DNA of 64,000 bases from Sandaracinaceae bacterium (GCA_004213565.1 SHBB01000001.1:1-64000); one strand, 5' to 3'; positions 8,556-19,288 are shown, counted from the stretch's first letter. The notes: a model not told the origin generated them from the sequence alone. Numbers and translations are program-made.

Positions 8556-9662
8556 ATGAACAGAAGGATGCTCTACGCCGCGATGACGCTCCTCGCCGCC
8601 GCCTGTGACGGGGGCGCGGCGACGGACGCGGGCGCGGACCGGCTCGACGCGAGCGAGGCGGGCGACGCGCGAGTCTCCGAAGACGCGCGGACCCCGGAGG
8701 ACGCCAACGTGGCAGGCGACGCGCGCGTGCCCGACGACGGCGGCGCGGCGGCCGGCCACTACTTCCCGCCCGGCGCGTTCTTCCTCGAGGACGTCTACGA
8801 CGCGCCCGCGGCCGAGGACTCCGACGCGATGATCGGCGCGCTCGCCGCGGCCGGCGGCTGGGGCAACGGCCGCTTCCAGATCGACTTCTCCCTCGAGGTG
8901 CTCGAGGCCGACGCCGCGACCGAGAAGCGCGTCTTCGAGCCGAGCGGCGCGTTCTACGACCCGGACTGCGATCACGTGCCGATGCCCGTGCCGATGGGCG
9001 GCAACCTCGAGGGCGAGAGCGGCTACGCGTGCGAGGGCGACGGCGACTGTCACCTCATCGTCTTCGCGCCCCTCGAGCGGCGGCTCTACGAGATGTGGCG
9101 CGCGGACATTCGCGGCGAGGCCTTCAGCGGCGGCTGCCTCGCGGTCTGGGACACGAGCCGCGTCTACCCCGAGACCGGCCGGGGCGAGCAGTGCACGAGC
9201 GCCGACGCGGCGGGCTTCCCCATCGCGCCGCTCCTCTTCACCGCCGACGAGGTCGCGGCGGGCGAGATCGCCCACGCCATCCGCTTCATCCTCCCGAACG
9301 ATCGCGTGCGCGCGTCGCGCTACGTGCGCCCGGCCACCCACGGCACCCGCACCACCGGTGGCCCGGACGCGCCGCCCTACGGCGTGCACTTCCGGTTGCG
9401 CCGCGACTTCCCGCTCGACGCCCTGCCCAACGAGGGCGCGCGCACCGTGGCCCGGGCGCTCCAGCGCTACGGCATGTACCACGCGGACGGGGGGCGGATC
9501 GCGCTGACGGCCCAGTCCGATCGGCACAGCACCGCGAGCTGGGACGGCCTGCTCGGGCCCCACGACCTGAGCATGCTCCAGGTCGAGGACTTCGAGGTGA
9601 TCCACCACTCGGATCCGATCGAGGTCACCTTCGATTGCACTCGTACTCCGCTCACGGAGTAG
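8556..9662 (+). CDS. Secreted lipoprotein with Asp/Ala-rich linker, function unknown
   Basis: The 368-aa product has a lipobox (LLAAAC, Cys17) and then a low-complexity Asp/Ala/Gly linker of about 50 residues (DAGADRLDASEAGDARVS...). A globular domain of about 300 residues follows. That domain has phrases such as CDHVPMPVP, YEMWRADI, AIRFILPNDR and LQRYGMYHADGG, which I recognise as recurring in secreted proteins of actinobacteria and myxobacteria without an assigned function. It may be a carbohydrate-associated or lectin-like protein, but this is not established. It ends 11 bp before the methyltransferase start. Confidence 0.65.
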   Translation: MNRRMLYAAMTLLAAACDGGAATDAGADRLDASEAGDARVSEDARTPEDANVAGDARVPDDGGAAAGHYFPPGAFFLEDVYDAPAAEDSDAMIGALAAAGGWGNGRFQIDFSLEVLEADAATEKRVFEPSGAFYDPDCDHVPMPVPMGGNLEGESGYACEGDGDCHLIVFAPLERRLYEMWRADIRGEAFSGGCLAVWDTSRVYPETGRGEQCTSADAAGFPIAPLLFTADEVAAGEIAHAIRFILPNDRVRASRYVRPATHGTRTTGGPDAPPYGVHFRLRRDFPLDALPNEGARTVARALQRYGMYHADGGRIALTAQSDRHSTASWDGLLGPHDLSMLQVEDFEVIHHSDPIEVTFDCTRTPLTE

Positions 9663-9673
9663 AGTTTTTCGCG

Positions 9674-10495
9674 ATGGACCCCCGCCTCGCCGACAACCTC
9701 CGGCACTGGGACGAGACGGTCTCGCACCACGCGTCGTCGCGCTTCTACGACGTCGAGGGCTTCCTCGCCGGAGGCTGCTCGCTCCTGCCGATCGAGCGCG
9801 AGGCCCTCGGGGACGTGGCGGGCAAGTCGCTGCTCCACCTGCAGTGCCACTTCGGGCTCGACACCCTCAGCTGGGCCCGGCGGGGCGCGCGCGTCACCGG
9901 GCTCGACTTCTCCCCCAACGCCATCGCGGAGGCGCGCTCCCTCGCGCGCCGCGCCGGGCTCGAGGCGCGCTTCGTCGAGAGCGAGGTGACCCGCGCGCCG
10001 GACGCCCTCGACGGCGAGCGCTTCGACGTCGTCTTCACGAGCTGGGGCGTGCTCGGCTGGCTCCCCGATGTCGGCGCCTGGGCCCGCGCCGTCGCCGCGT
10101 GCCTGAAGCCGGGCGGCCTCTTCTACCTGGCGGAGCTGCACCCGACGATCCTGCTCTTCGACGACCCCGAGGCCGAGGGCGGCCCCCTCACGCGCCGCTT
10201 CGGCTACTTCCACGAGGCCGATCCGATCGTCGAGGAGACGGAGGGCACCTACGCCGAGCCCGAGGCGCGGCTCGAGAACAAGCGACGCGTCAGCTGGATC
10301 TACGAGGTGGGGCAGGTGGTCAACGCGCTGATCGACGCGGGGCTCCAGCTCGAGCGGCTCGACGAGCACGACGCCACGTGCTGCGCGATCGTGCCGGTCC
10401 TCGTCCAGGGGGAGGACCGCATGTGGCGCCTGCCCGAGGGCGAGCTGTCGCTCCCGCTGAGCTTCTCCATCCGCGCGCGCTTGCCCGCGCGATAG
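9674..10495 (+). CDS. Class I SAM-dependent methyltransferase
   Basis: The 273-aa protein starts at the ATG at 9674, 11 bp after the lipoprotein stop; a longer reading would run through that gene. Motif I reads LLHLQCHFGLDTLSWA, motif Post-I reads VTGLDFSPNAIAEA, and motif IV reads FDVVFTSWGVLGWLPD. Motif VI reads LKPGGLFYLAELHP. These are the standard Rossmann methyltransferase blocks. The LQCHFGLDTLS form is typical of a small-molecule methyltransferase subgroup close to UbiE/TehB-like proteins. The substrate is unknown. Confidence 0.82.
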   Translation: MDPRLADNLRHWDETVSHHASSRFYDVEGFLAGGCSLLPIEREALGDVAGKSLLHLQCHFGLDTLSWARRGARVTGLDFSPNAIAEARSLARRAGLEARFVESEVTRAPDALDGERFDVVFTSWGVLGWLPDVGAWARAVAACLKPGGLFYLAELHPTILLFDDPEAEGGPLTRRFGYFHEADPIVEETEGTYAEPEARLENKRRVSWIYEVGQVVNALIDAGLQLERLDEHDATCCAIVPVLVQGEDRMWRLPEGELSLPLSFSIRARLPAR

Positions 10496-10514
10496 AGGGG
10501 CGCATCCTCTCCGC

Positions 10515-10913
10515 GTGTGGCTCCGCGGCGTCGACGAGTCGAAGGAGCCTCCGCCGGCGCCCGTCCGCGTGGAGGAAGAGGCGCGCGTCGCCCGGGGCCC
10601 GAAGATCCGCTGCCGCACCTGCCGCAGCGTGGTCACCGACGCCGCGGCCCGCGTCGAGGCGCACGGCGCGCACACCCACCGCCGCGTGAACCCGAGCGGC
10701 GTGGACTTCCACGTCGGCTGCTTCGAGCCCGCGCCCGGCTGCATCACCGAAGGCGCGCCGACCCTCTACTGGACCTGGTTCCCCGGCTGCGCCTGGCAGC
10801 TCGCCCTCTGCCGCGCCTGCCACGCCCACCTCGGCTGGCGCTTCACCGGCGAGCAGACCTTCTGGGGCCTCATCCTCGATCGCCTGGTCGAAGAGGCGAA
10901 TGAGGGCGATTGA
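10515..10913 (+). CDS. CULT-domain protein (bacterial homologue of the cereblon thalidomide-binding domain)
   Basis: The 132-aa protein starts at GTG 10515. It consists almost entirely of a CULT fold. The zinc ligands are C33/C36 (CRTC) and C99/C102 (CRAC), and an N-P-S-G turn is at 59-62. The aromatic-cage tryptophans are W88 (TWFPG), W94 (CAW) and W108 (HLGWRF), with F110 after. The spacing 6-14-2 equals that of human cereblon W380/W386/W400/F402, whose cage binds thalidomide-type glutarimides and, in cells, C-terminal cyclic imides. Single-domain bacterial CULT proteins are known, for example in Magnetospirillum, but their natural role is unclear. The family call is firm; the ligand is unknown. 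Confidence 0.85.
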   Translation: MWLRGVDESKEPPPAPVRVEEEARVARGPKIRCRTCRSVVTDAAARVEAHGAHTHRRVNPSGVDFHVGCFEPAPGCITEGAPTLYWTWFPGCAWQLALCRACHAHLGWRFTGEQTFWGLILDRLVEEANEGD

Positions 10914-10977
10914 CCGACGCGGCGGCTCGGCGCGCGGGCGTGCTAGCGTCCGGGCCCATTCAGCTCGGAGGTGAGGC

Positions 10978-11745
10978 GTGACGGAACCCGTGATCCATCT
11001 CGAAGGCAAGGTCGCCATCGTGACCGGCGCGAGCCGCGGCATCGGCGCGGAGATCGCGCGCACCTTCGCCCGCGCGGGCGCCAAGGTCGTGCTCGCGAGC
11101 CGCAAGATCGAGGGCCTCGAGGCGGTGGCGAAGGAGATCGCGGACGCTGGCGGCGACGCCCACCCGATCGCGGCGCACATGGGCAAAGAGGACGCCGTGC
11201 GTGGCCTCGTGGAGGACGCGATCGCCAGGTACGGCAAGGTCGACGTGCTGGTGAACAACGCGGCCACCAACCCCTACTTCGGCCCGATGATGAACATCGA
11301 CTGGGGCGCGTGGGACAAGACCTTCGAGGTCAACGTGAAGGGCTACTGGATGGCGATCCGCGAGGTCACCCGCCACCTCCAGGAGCGCGACGGCCGCGGC
11401 GCCGTCGTCAACATCGCCTCCGTGGCCGGGTTCATGTCCATGCCCCTCCAGGCTTGCTACGGCATGACCAAGGCGGCGGTGATCTCGATGACGAAGTCGC
11501 TGAGCATCGAGCTCGCCCCGCACGTGCGCCTCAACGCGATCGCGCCCGGCCTCATCGAGACCAAGTTCGCCAGCGCGCTGACCCAGAACGAAGAGATCCT
11601 CAAGACCGTGCTCGACCGCACGAGCCTCAAGCGCGTCGGTCAGCCCGAGGACGTCGCGAGCGCCGCGCTCCTGCTCGCGAGCGACCAGGGCGGCTACTTC
11701 AACGGCACCCTCCTGACCGTCGACGGCGGCTGGTCGATCGGCTGA
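10978..11745 (+). CDS. Short-chain dehydrogenase/reductase (FabG/DHRS4-like)
   Basis: The 255-aa SDR starts at GTG 10978 and has GGAGG upstream at 10966-10970. It carries the cofactor motif TGASRGIG (16-23), NNAAT (93-97), and the catalytic set S148, Y161 and K165 (Y-G-M-T-K). The C-terminal GG.SIG ending is usual for FabG-like enzymes. Nearby LASRK after strand 2 suggests NADP(H) preference. The reaction is oxidation or reduction of a hydroxyl or keto group on an acyl or small-molecule substrate that cannot be named. It converges on the di-heme lipoprotein gene with 4 bp between stops. Confidence 0.88.
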   Translation: MTEPVIHLEGKVAIVTGASRGIGAEIARTFARAGAKVVLASRKIEGLEAVAKEIADAGGDAHPIAAHMGKEDAVRGLVEDAIARYGKVDVLVNNAATNPYFGPMMNIDWGAWDKTFEVNVKGYWMAIREVTRHLQERDGRGAVVNIASVAGFMSMPLQACYGMTKAAVISMTKSLSIELAPHVRLNAIAPGLIETKFASALTQNEEILKTVLDRTSLKRVGQPEDVASAALLLASDQGGYFNGTLLTVDGGWSIG

Positions 11746-11749
11746 TCGT

Positions 11750-13984
11750 TCAGAGCGCGTCGAGGAAACGGAGCAACGCCTCCCGCTCTGCCACCGGGAG
11801 GGCGGCGAAGGTCTCGGCGGAGCGCGCCGCCTCTCCCGCGTGTCTGCGGACCGCAGCCTCCACCGTCGACGCGCGACCGTCGTGCATGTAGGGCGCGCTC
11901 GAGGCGAGGCCCCAGAGAGGCGCGGTGCGGAGCTGCCGACCGGACGCGTTGCCGGCCGGCACGCCGACGTCGCCACCCACGTCGTGGAGGAGGAGGTCGC
12001 TGTAGAGCGGGACGGGGGTCCCATCCTCGAGCGCGAAGATGACGTGGCAGCTCGCGCAACCGATCTCGCCGAAGACGCGCTCCCCCTCGGCGTCGACGCT
12101 TCGGCTGGGAGGCGATGCGAGGGAGCGCACGAAGAAGACCAGGCTCGCGACCTCGACGTCGCTCATCTCGGGGTCGGACACCTCGTCCGCGTCCGACTCG
12201 AGCCCGAGCGTGACGCCCAGATCTCCGGTGAGCGCGTCGACGACCGCGTCCTCGATCGAGGCGAGGTGCGCGCGGTGCCCGAACCGGCCCAGGCGACCGT
12301 CGTCGAGCCGATGGGCCACGCCGCGGACGCCATCGCCGTCGAGATCGTCGGGGTCCTCGCGCGCCGCGATCGCGGCCTCGGGCACGCGCTCGATCAGGCC
12401 GGCCCCGAAGAGCGGAGGCGCGCTTCGCAGCTCGAACACGTCCGCGTCGGGATGGGGCTCGGGGAGCTGCCAGCCCACCGGCTCCGGGTTGCGGTGTCGA
12501 TGGAGCCGGGGCCCGGCGCGGGGGGCGCGCACCGAGCCGTCACCCTGTCGGATCCCTTGCCGGAGCGCGCTGACCCCGAGCGACCCGGCGCCACCGAGCA
12601 CGGGCGAGGCGTGGCACGCGCGGCAAGAGTCGGCGTTGAAGAGCGGACCCAGGCCCTCGCGAGGCGAGAGATCGCGATCGAAGAGCGCGCGACCGGCGAC
12701 GAAGCGCTCGAGGTCGGGCGCGGAGAGGGGCACGGGCGCGCCCAGGCCGCTCGGAATCGGCGCCCCCTCCGGCAGGGAGCCCGGACGCGCGCGCCCCCCG
12801 AGGGACTCGAGGAACGCGATGAGCGCGCCCCGCTCTCCGTCGGCGAGGGCTTCGTAGCGCTCCTTCGCCGCGCGGGCCTCTCCGCCGTGCCAGCGGATCG
12901 CCTCGTCCAGGGTGTCGGCTCGCCCGTCGTGGAGGTGCGGCCCCGCCGCGGCCACACCCCAGAGCGGCTGCGTGCGGAACTCCGCGCCGGACGCGACGCC
13001 GGTCCGATAGTCCTCCGCCAGCCCGGGGCCCATGTCGTGCAAGAGCAGATCGCTGTAGAGCGGCACCGGGCCCAGGCGGCCCGTCAGCGCGGGCACGTGG
13101 CAGCTCGCGCAGCCGATCGCCTCGAAGACCTGCGCTCCCGTGTCCGCCCGCGTCGAGCGAGGCTCTGGCTCGGGGGCCGCCAGGAGCATGACGAAGGACA
13201 CGAGGTCGAAGAGCGCTTCGGCTCCCAGCTCCGGGTCGGGGACGGCGTCGACGTCGCCGAGGCTGCCTCCCGATCCCCAGCCGACGAACGCGCTCTCCTC
13301 GAAGCTCGGCAGCGCCGTGCGCTGGGGCGTCGAGAGTGGCTGGCTCGTCAGCCCGAGCAGCGAGAACGCAGAGACCCGAACGAAGTCCTCCAGCGCGCCC
13401 ACCTGGGCCTTGCGCCCATATCGTGCGAGCCGCCCGTGCTCGAAGCCTGCCCGCCCGGAGATGCCGTCGCCGTCTTCGTCGCCGGGGTCCACGCGCTCGA
13501 GGATCACCTCGTCGGGGAGGGTGGCAAGCAGGCCCACTCCGTACAACGGCGAGGGGTTCCGGCGCCCGAACGCGGCGGGTGTCGCCCGCCGCCGCGAGAG
13601 TCCGTGGCGCAGATCGAATGCGACGGCGGCGTCGCCGAACGATGAGAACAGGGGCTCGCCATCGCGGACGATCTGCGCGAGCACCACGTCCCGGTAGCGC
13701 GCCGCCGATCCCCCGACGGTCGGCCGCGCGTGGCAGTCCATGCAGCGGCTCGCGTCGAACGACGGGCCCAGGCCGTCCTCGGGCGACCACGATCGGGTCG
13801 CGAGCGCACGCCCACGCTCGAACGCCGCGCGCTCCTCCTCCGTGATCCCGGCCAACGGCTCACCGAAGGGCCCGGTCAGCACCGGCCCCGGTCCGGCGTC
13901 GTCGGGCCCGGCGTCCGTGGAGACGGCCTCCGACCCGCAGGCCGCGAGCCCGAGGGCGAGGAGGAGGCTCGGGTACGGCTTCAC
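11750..13984 (-). CDS. Four-heme lipoprotein: tandem duplication of a DUF1111-type di-heme oxidoreductase
   Basis: The 744-aa protein has a lipobox (GLAACG, Cys16) and four c-type heme motifs: CMDCH (81-85), CASCH (292-296), CRACH (454-458) and CASCH (643-647). The two halves (about 40-400 and 420-744) repeat the same order of landmarks. These are GLGPSF.A..C..CHA, an RNPSPLYG/RSAPPLFGAGL-like block, E.G.ASCH, YSDLLLHDMG/HDVG, and a final F.TQPLWG/LRTAPLWG with HDGRA. This is the layout of the DUF1111 'thiol oxidoreductase'/di-heme peroxidase-like family, normally one copy per protein. The protein is probably on the outer membrane or in the periplasm, moving electrons. The electron donor and acceptor are unknown. 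Confidence 0.82.
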   Translation of the reverse strand: MKPYPSLLLALGLAACGSEAVSTDAGPDDAGPGPVLTGPFGEPLAGITEEERAAFERGRALATRSWSPEDGLGPSFDASRCMDCHARPTVGGSAARYRDVVLAQIVRDGEPLFSSFGDAAVAFDLRHGLSRRRATPAAFGRRNPSPLYGVGLLATLPDEVILERVDPGDEDGDGISGRAGFEHGRLARYGRKAQVGALEDFVRVSAFSLLGLTSQPLSTPQRTALPSFEESAFVGWGSGGSLGDVDAVPDPELGAEALFDLVSFVMLLAAPEPEPRSTRADTGAQVFEAIGCASCHVPALTGRLGPVPLYSDLLLHDMGPGLAEDYRTGVASGAEFRTQPLWGVAAAGPHLHDGRADTLDEAIRWHGGEARAAKERYEALADGERGALIAFLESLGGRARPGSLPEGAPIPSGLGAPVPLSAPDLERFVAGRALFDRDLSPREGLGPLFNADSCRACHASPVLGGAGSLGVSALRQGIRQGDGSVRAPRAGPRLHRHRNPEPVGWQLPEPHPDADVFELRSAPPLFGAGLIERVPEAAIAAREDPDDLDGDGVRGVAHRLDDGRLGRFGHRAHLASIEDAVVDALTGDLGVTLGLESDADEVSDPEMSDVEVASLVFFVRSLASPPSRSVDAEGERVFGEIGCASCHVIFALEDGTPVPLYSDLLLHDVGGDVGVPAGNASGRQLRTAPLWGLASSAPYMHDGRASTVEAAVRRHAGEAARSAETFAALPVAEREALLRFLDAL

Positions 13985-14066
13985 CCTGCCAGTCTACTCG
14001 CCCAACGTGTCAGAACGAAGTGCGGAGCACACGTCGCTTCACCCCGAGGATGCGGTAGAGGCCCGA

Positions 14067-14741
14067 TCAAATGAACGTGCGGAGGGCGGGGGGCAGGTGG
14101 CCCACGCAGTTGAAGCGGAAGAGGCCGCGCGCGTTCAGCTCGGAGACCGAGGCGTTCTGGACCGAGAACATCAGGTCGACGCCGTGCGTGTCGCCGAGGC
14201 CGAGCGCGCCCGCGACCGCCGCGCCGACCGTGCCGCCCGAGGTGATCGCGACCGCCCAGCCGTCGCCCCCCGGGTGCAGGCCGGCCACGCACTGCTCGAC
14301 GCGTCCGCGGAAGAGGCGGTAGGACTCGACCTCGGGGTGGTCCAGCTCGCCGTGGGACCAGTGACGCATCACGCGGCGGAAGAGCGGCAGGAAGCTCTGG
14401 ATGCCGCCCTTCAGGTCGCGCGCGTCGCGGGCGAGGGAGCCGAGATCGTCCTCGCGGTCGACCAGGTCGTCGAAGAGGAGGCGCGTGAGCATCACCCCCT
14501 GGTGCTCGTCGAGCGCGTCGTCGACCTCGACCTCGATCGGCTCGCCGAAGGTCTCCAGGAACGCCTCGGTGGTCTCGCGGTGGCGGCGGCGTGGGCCTCG
14601 CACGAGGCGCGAGACGACGCGCCCTTCGTTGCGCCACGCGAGGCCGAGGGCGCGCGCCTGCTCGAAACCCTTGTCCGAGAGCTGGTCGTAGTCGTCCCGG
14701 TGCGCGGAGGCCTGGCCGTGCCGGACGAGCGCGATCCTCAC
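14067..14741 (-). CDS. Histidine phosphatase family protein
   Basis: The 224-aa protein starts at GTG 14741. It begins with the phosphatase RHG motif (IALVRHGQAS). Further positions expected for the branch are present: LSDKGFEQARALG, an R..ET block (RRHRETTEAFLETFGEP), and VAITSGGTVG where the second catalytic histidine is usually found. Here that place reads S-G-G rather than S-H-G, so the second histidine of the 2H family appears to be missing or shifted, and activity is uncertain. The start overlaps the stop of the small upstream gene (GTGA), so the pair is translationally coupled. Confidence 0.75.
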   Translation of the reverse strand: MRIALVRHGQASAHRDDYDQLSDKGFEQARALGLAWRNEGRVVSRLVRGPRRRHRETTEAFLETFGEPIEVEVDDALDEHQGVMLTRLLFDDLVDREDDLGSLARDARDLKGGIQSFLPLFRRVMRHWSHGELDHPEVESYRLFRGRVEQCVAGLHPGGDGWAVAITSGGTVGAAVAGALGLGDTHGVDLMFSVQNASVSELNARGLFRFNCVGHLPPALRTFI

Positions 14742-14914
14742 GGCGCCGCCTCGGCTTCGACCTGCGCCGCGTCCTGGGTCTGCCGGTAGTAGGCGCTCCC
14801 GGCCACGAGCAAGCCCGCGATCACGCCGACGAGCGCCGCGATGACGAGGGTGCGCTTCGACATGCGGGGCGGGGCTCCGATCGCCGCCAGATCGTCGTCG
14901 TGCTCGTCGCTCAT
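14738..14914 (-). CDS. Small single-pass membrane protein (58 aa) coupled to the phosphatase
   Basis: This short ORF starts at ATG 14914 and stops at 14738-14740, overlapping the phosphatase start by 4 nt (GTGA). The product is 58 aa: an acidic N-terminus (MSDEHDDDLAAIG), one membrane helix (TLVIAALVGVIAGLLVAGSA, about 22-41) and an acidic/Gln tail. The stop/start overlap, the clear TM segment with positive residues (SKR) on its inner side and the clean start support a real gene. Its function is unknown. It could anchor or regulate the phosphatase. Confidence 0.65.
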   Translation of the reverse strand: MSDEHDDDLAAIGAPPRMSKRTLVIAALVGVIAGLLVAGSAYYRQTQDAAQVEAEAAP

Positions 14915-14957
14915 GGCAGTCGAGACGTAACACGCGGGCGAGACGAGGGTCAGCCGA

Positions 14958-15434
14958 TCAGGGCCCGGTGGGCACGCGACGGCGCGCGTTGTCTTCCACC
15001 TGCATCAGCGTGCGGCGCACGTCCTCCGGCACGCTCCGCGCGAGCACGATGCGATACGCGCCGCCCTCGTGCGCCATCACCACGCGCACCTCGTCGCGGG
15101 GGTAGACGTAGGCCCAGTCCCCGGCGAGCTCGTAGCGGAGATCGTCCTTCGCGGCCGCGAGCATGCCCAGCACGTAGCCCGCCATGCCTTCGCCGCCCGG
15201 CTGGTCGAAGTCGGTGAAGCACGCGCGCCAGGTCTCGCGATCCTGGAGCGTGAAGCCGCCGCCCTCGGCCATGCGCGCGCGGATCGTCTCCTGCGACACC
15301 TCCTCCAGCCCGTAGGCGCCGAGCAGGGTCTGCACCGTGTGCTCGGGGGTCGAGAAGCGCACGTCGGTGCGCGTCACCGCCTCGGCGCAGCCGAAGAGCG
15401 ACAACAGGGGGAGGAGGAGGGCCAGGCGACGCAC
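14958..15434 (-). CDS. Small lipoprotein, function unknown
   Basis: The 158-aa product starts at GTG 15434. The signal peptide MRRLALLLPLLSLFGC ends in a lipobox with Cys16. The mature part begins TPEHTVQTLLGAYGLEE and includes a short Cys-containing block (TWRACFTDFD), then GDWAYVYPRDEVRVVMAHEGGAYRIVL. This looks like an NTF2-like/DUF4878-style periplasmic fold (helices then a curved sheet). No catalytic residues can be assigned. It is read in the same direction as the phosphatase pair, with 43 bp between them. Confidence 0.7.
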   Translation of the reverse strand: MRRLALLLPLLSLFGCAEAVTRTDVRFSTPEHTVQTLLGAYGLEEVSQETIRARMAEGGGFTLQDRETWRACFTDFDQPGGEGMAGYVLGMLAAAKDDLRYELAGDWAYVYPRDEVRVVMAHEGGAYRIVLARSVPEDVRRTLMQVEDNARRRVPTGP

Positions 15435-15563
15435 CCGGTTGCCTTAGCATCCAGCCCCAGCGCCGTCTCATTCCCTGTCAGCCCTGGGCCCCGAGCGTCC
15501 GCGGTCATGGGCTGCGCGCGTGGGTGGGTGTGTCCATGTAGTCGGGGACTGGGGGGTCACTCA

Positions 15564-16049
15564 TTGCGCTTCGTCGTCTGTTGCGACATCCGTCGCGCGC
15601 CGGAAGACGTCTTCGCGTATCTCGAGCGCATCGACGAACAACCGCGCACGCGCTTCTCCCTGGTGCCGCCGCCCATGGGAGGAGGCGGCGCCCCGCCGCG
15701 GGCGGTGGGCACGAAGCACCGCGAGCTGGTGCAGCTGCTGCCCGCGGTGCGGACCGAGGTCTGGGCCGAGCTGCTCCACCGGGAGCCGCCGCACGCCCTG
15801 CGCTATCGATGGGAGGGCGGCTACGTCAACGGGGAGCTGGACTACCGCATCACCCCCACGCGGCACGGCAGCCGCCTCGAGCACGTCATGAGCCTCTCGC
15901 TCGAGGGCACCCTCGGCGTGCTGGGGGCGCTGATCCGCCAGACCCTCTATCGCTCGATCGTCGCGCGCCTCGCGGGGATCAAGGGTGAGCTCGAGGGACG
16001 GCAGCGCTTTGACACAGGTCAGCACAGCGGACCCTCGAACTCGTTGTGA
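15564..16049 (+). CDS. SRPBCC-family (START-like) protein
   Basis: I place the start at TTG 15564, 3-8 bases after a GGGGGG run acting as a ribosome-binding site. This gives 161 aa beginning MRFVVCCDIRRAPEDVFAYL. The opening strand, the I-x-R-A-P-E-D-V-F helix start, the G.ELDYRITP strand and a long C-terminal helix (LIRQTLYRSIVARLAGIKGEL) fit the SRPBCC/polyketide-cyclase fold. Such proteins bind hydrophobic ligands in a helix-grip pocket. Upstream in-frame codons lie in spacer and on the opposite strand of the small lipoprotein gene, so a longer protein is unlikely. Confidence 0.65.
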   Translation: MRFVVCCDIRRAPEDVFAYLERIDEQPRTRFSLVPPPMGGGGAPPRAVGTKHRELVQLLPAVRTEVWAELLHREPPHALRYRWEGGYVNGELDYRITPTRHGSRLEHVMSLSLEGTLGVLGALIRQTLYRSIVARLAGIKGELEGRQRFDTGQHSGPSNSL

Positions 16050-16059
16050 AACTCGACGA

Positions 16060-16130
16060 TTAGCACGAATGCCAATCCGTGCCGCGACTGTGCCATGCGA
16101 GGTTGACCGCGGGGCTCGGGTGCTTAGGTT
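16060..16130 (+). promoter_or_regulatory. Putative clpB promoter with a CIRCE-like inverted repeat
   Basis: Upstream of clpB, TTGACC (16103-16108) and TAGGTT (16125-16130) are separated by 16 bp and resemble a sigma70 promoter. About 25-45 bp further upstream lies TTAGCACG with a facing CGTGC (16060-16067 and 16078-16082). The half-site TTAGCAC equals the left arm of the CIRCE element bound by HrcA. The right arm is degenerate and the spacing is one base short. It may be a heat-shock operator or chance. Confidence 0.35.
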
Positions 16131-16154
16131 GAGCCCCAACCGGAGACGACTTCC

Positions 16155-18755
<2,601 letters not shown>

Positions 18756-18766
18756 TCTCCTTCCCT

Positions 18767-19288
18767 CTACCCCGTCGCGCGAGGGGAGGAGTCGGCGAGC
18801 AGCGCGGCGCGGAGGCGGCGCAGGACGTCGTCGCGAGCGCGCTCGAGAACGGAGCCACGCTGGAGGGTGAGGGCGCGGCGGTAGAAGTAGGCGGCCTCGT
18901 CGAAGTCGCCGAGCAGGCCGTAGCAGTCCCCGAGCTCCACGAAGAGCACGACGCTGCGAAGGGAGTCCGTGGTCGACGCGTGCAGGGCCTGCTTGAAGGT
19001 CTCGATCGCGGGCTGGATCTCGCCGAGCTGCCGCTGGAGCTGGCCGCCGCGGTGGAGCGCGTGGCCGGCCACGTCCGCGCGGCGGGCCGCGCGGCGGTAG
19101 GCCTCGATGGCCGCCGTCACTTCGCCGCGGCACTCGAGCTGGCGCGCCTCGTCGAGGGCGGTCTCGGCCAGGCGCGGGCAAGCGACGGTCTCGGACCAGG
19201 CGACGCGCTCGCGCTCCCTCGCGCTCAGGCGGGCGGCGCTCGCTGGCCGCTGACGACGGGTCCGGTCCACGCAACTCGAAGTTTGCAC
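18767..19288 (-). CDS. Tetratricopeptide-repeat protein
   Basis: The product is up to 173 aa from GTG 19288; the start is uncertain, and GTG 19270 is an alternative. The first 45 residues are polar and unstructured. From about residue 45 on there are TPR-like helix pairs: LDEARQLECRGEVTAAIEAY, GGQLQRQLGEIQPAIETFKQAL and GDCYGLLGDFDEAAYFYRRAL. These carry the W/L-G-Y/A-A-P pattern positions of TPRs. TPRs mediate protein-protein contact and the partner is unknown. It converges on clpB, 11 bp away, and diverges from the next gene. Confidence 0.65.
   Translation of the reverse strand: MQTSSCVDRTRRQRPASAARLSARERERVAWSETVACPRLAETALDEARQLECRGEVTAAIEAYRRAARRADVAGHALHRGGQLQRQLGEIQPAIETFKQALHASTTDSLRSVVLFVELGDCYGLLGDFDEAAYFYRRALTLQRGSVLERARDDVLRRLRAALLADSSPRATG

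Noticed and set aside
3948-9608. Uninterrupted minus-strand reading frame of 1886 codons, and a similar one of 1280 codons at 34628-38470
   Set aside because: Both run antisense to a series of clear genes (kinase, DUF2723, lipoproteins; RND pump). They have Arg/Ala/His/Val-biased, low-complexity translations with no recognisable domain. High GC at third codon positions removes stops on the opposite strand.
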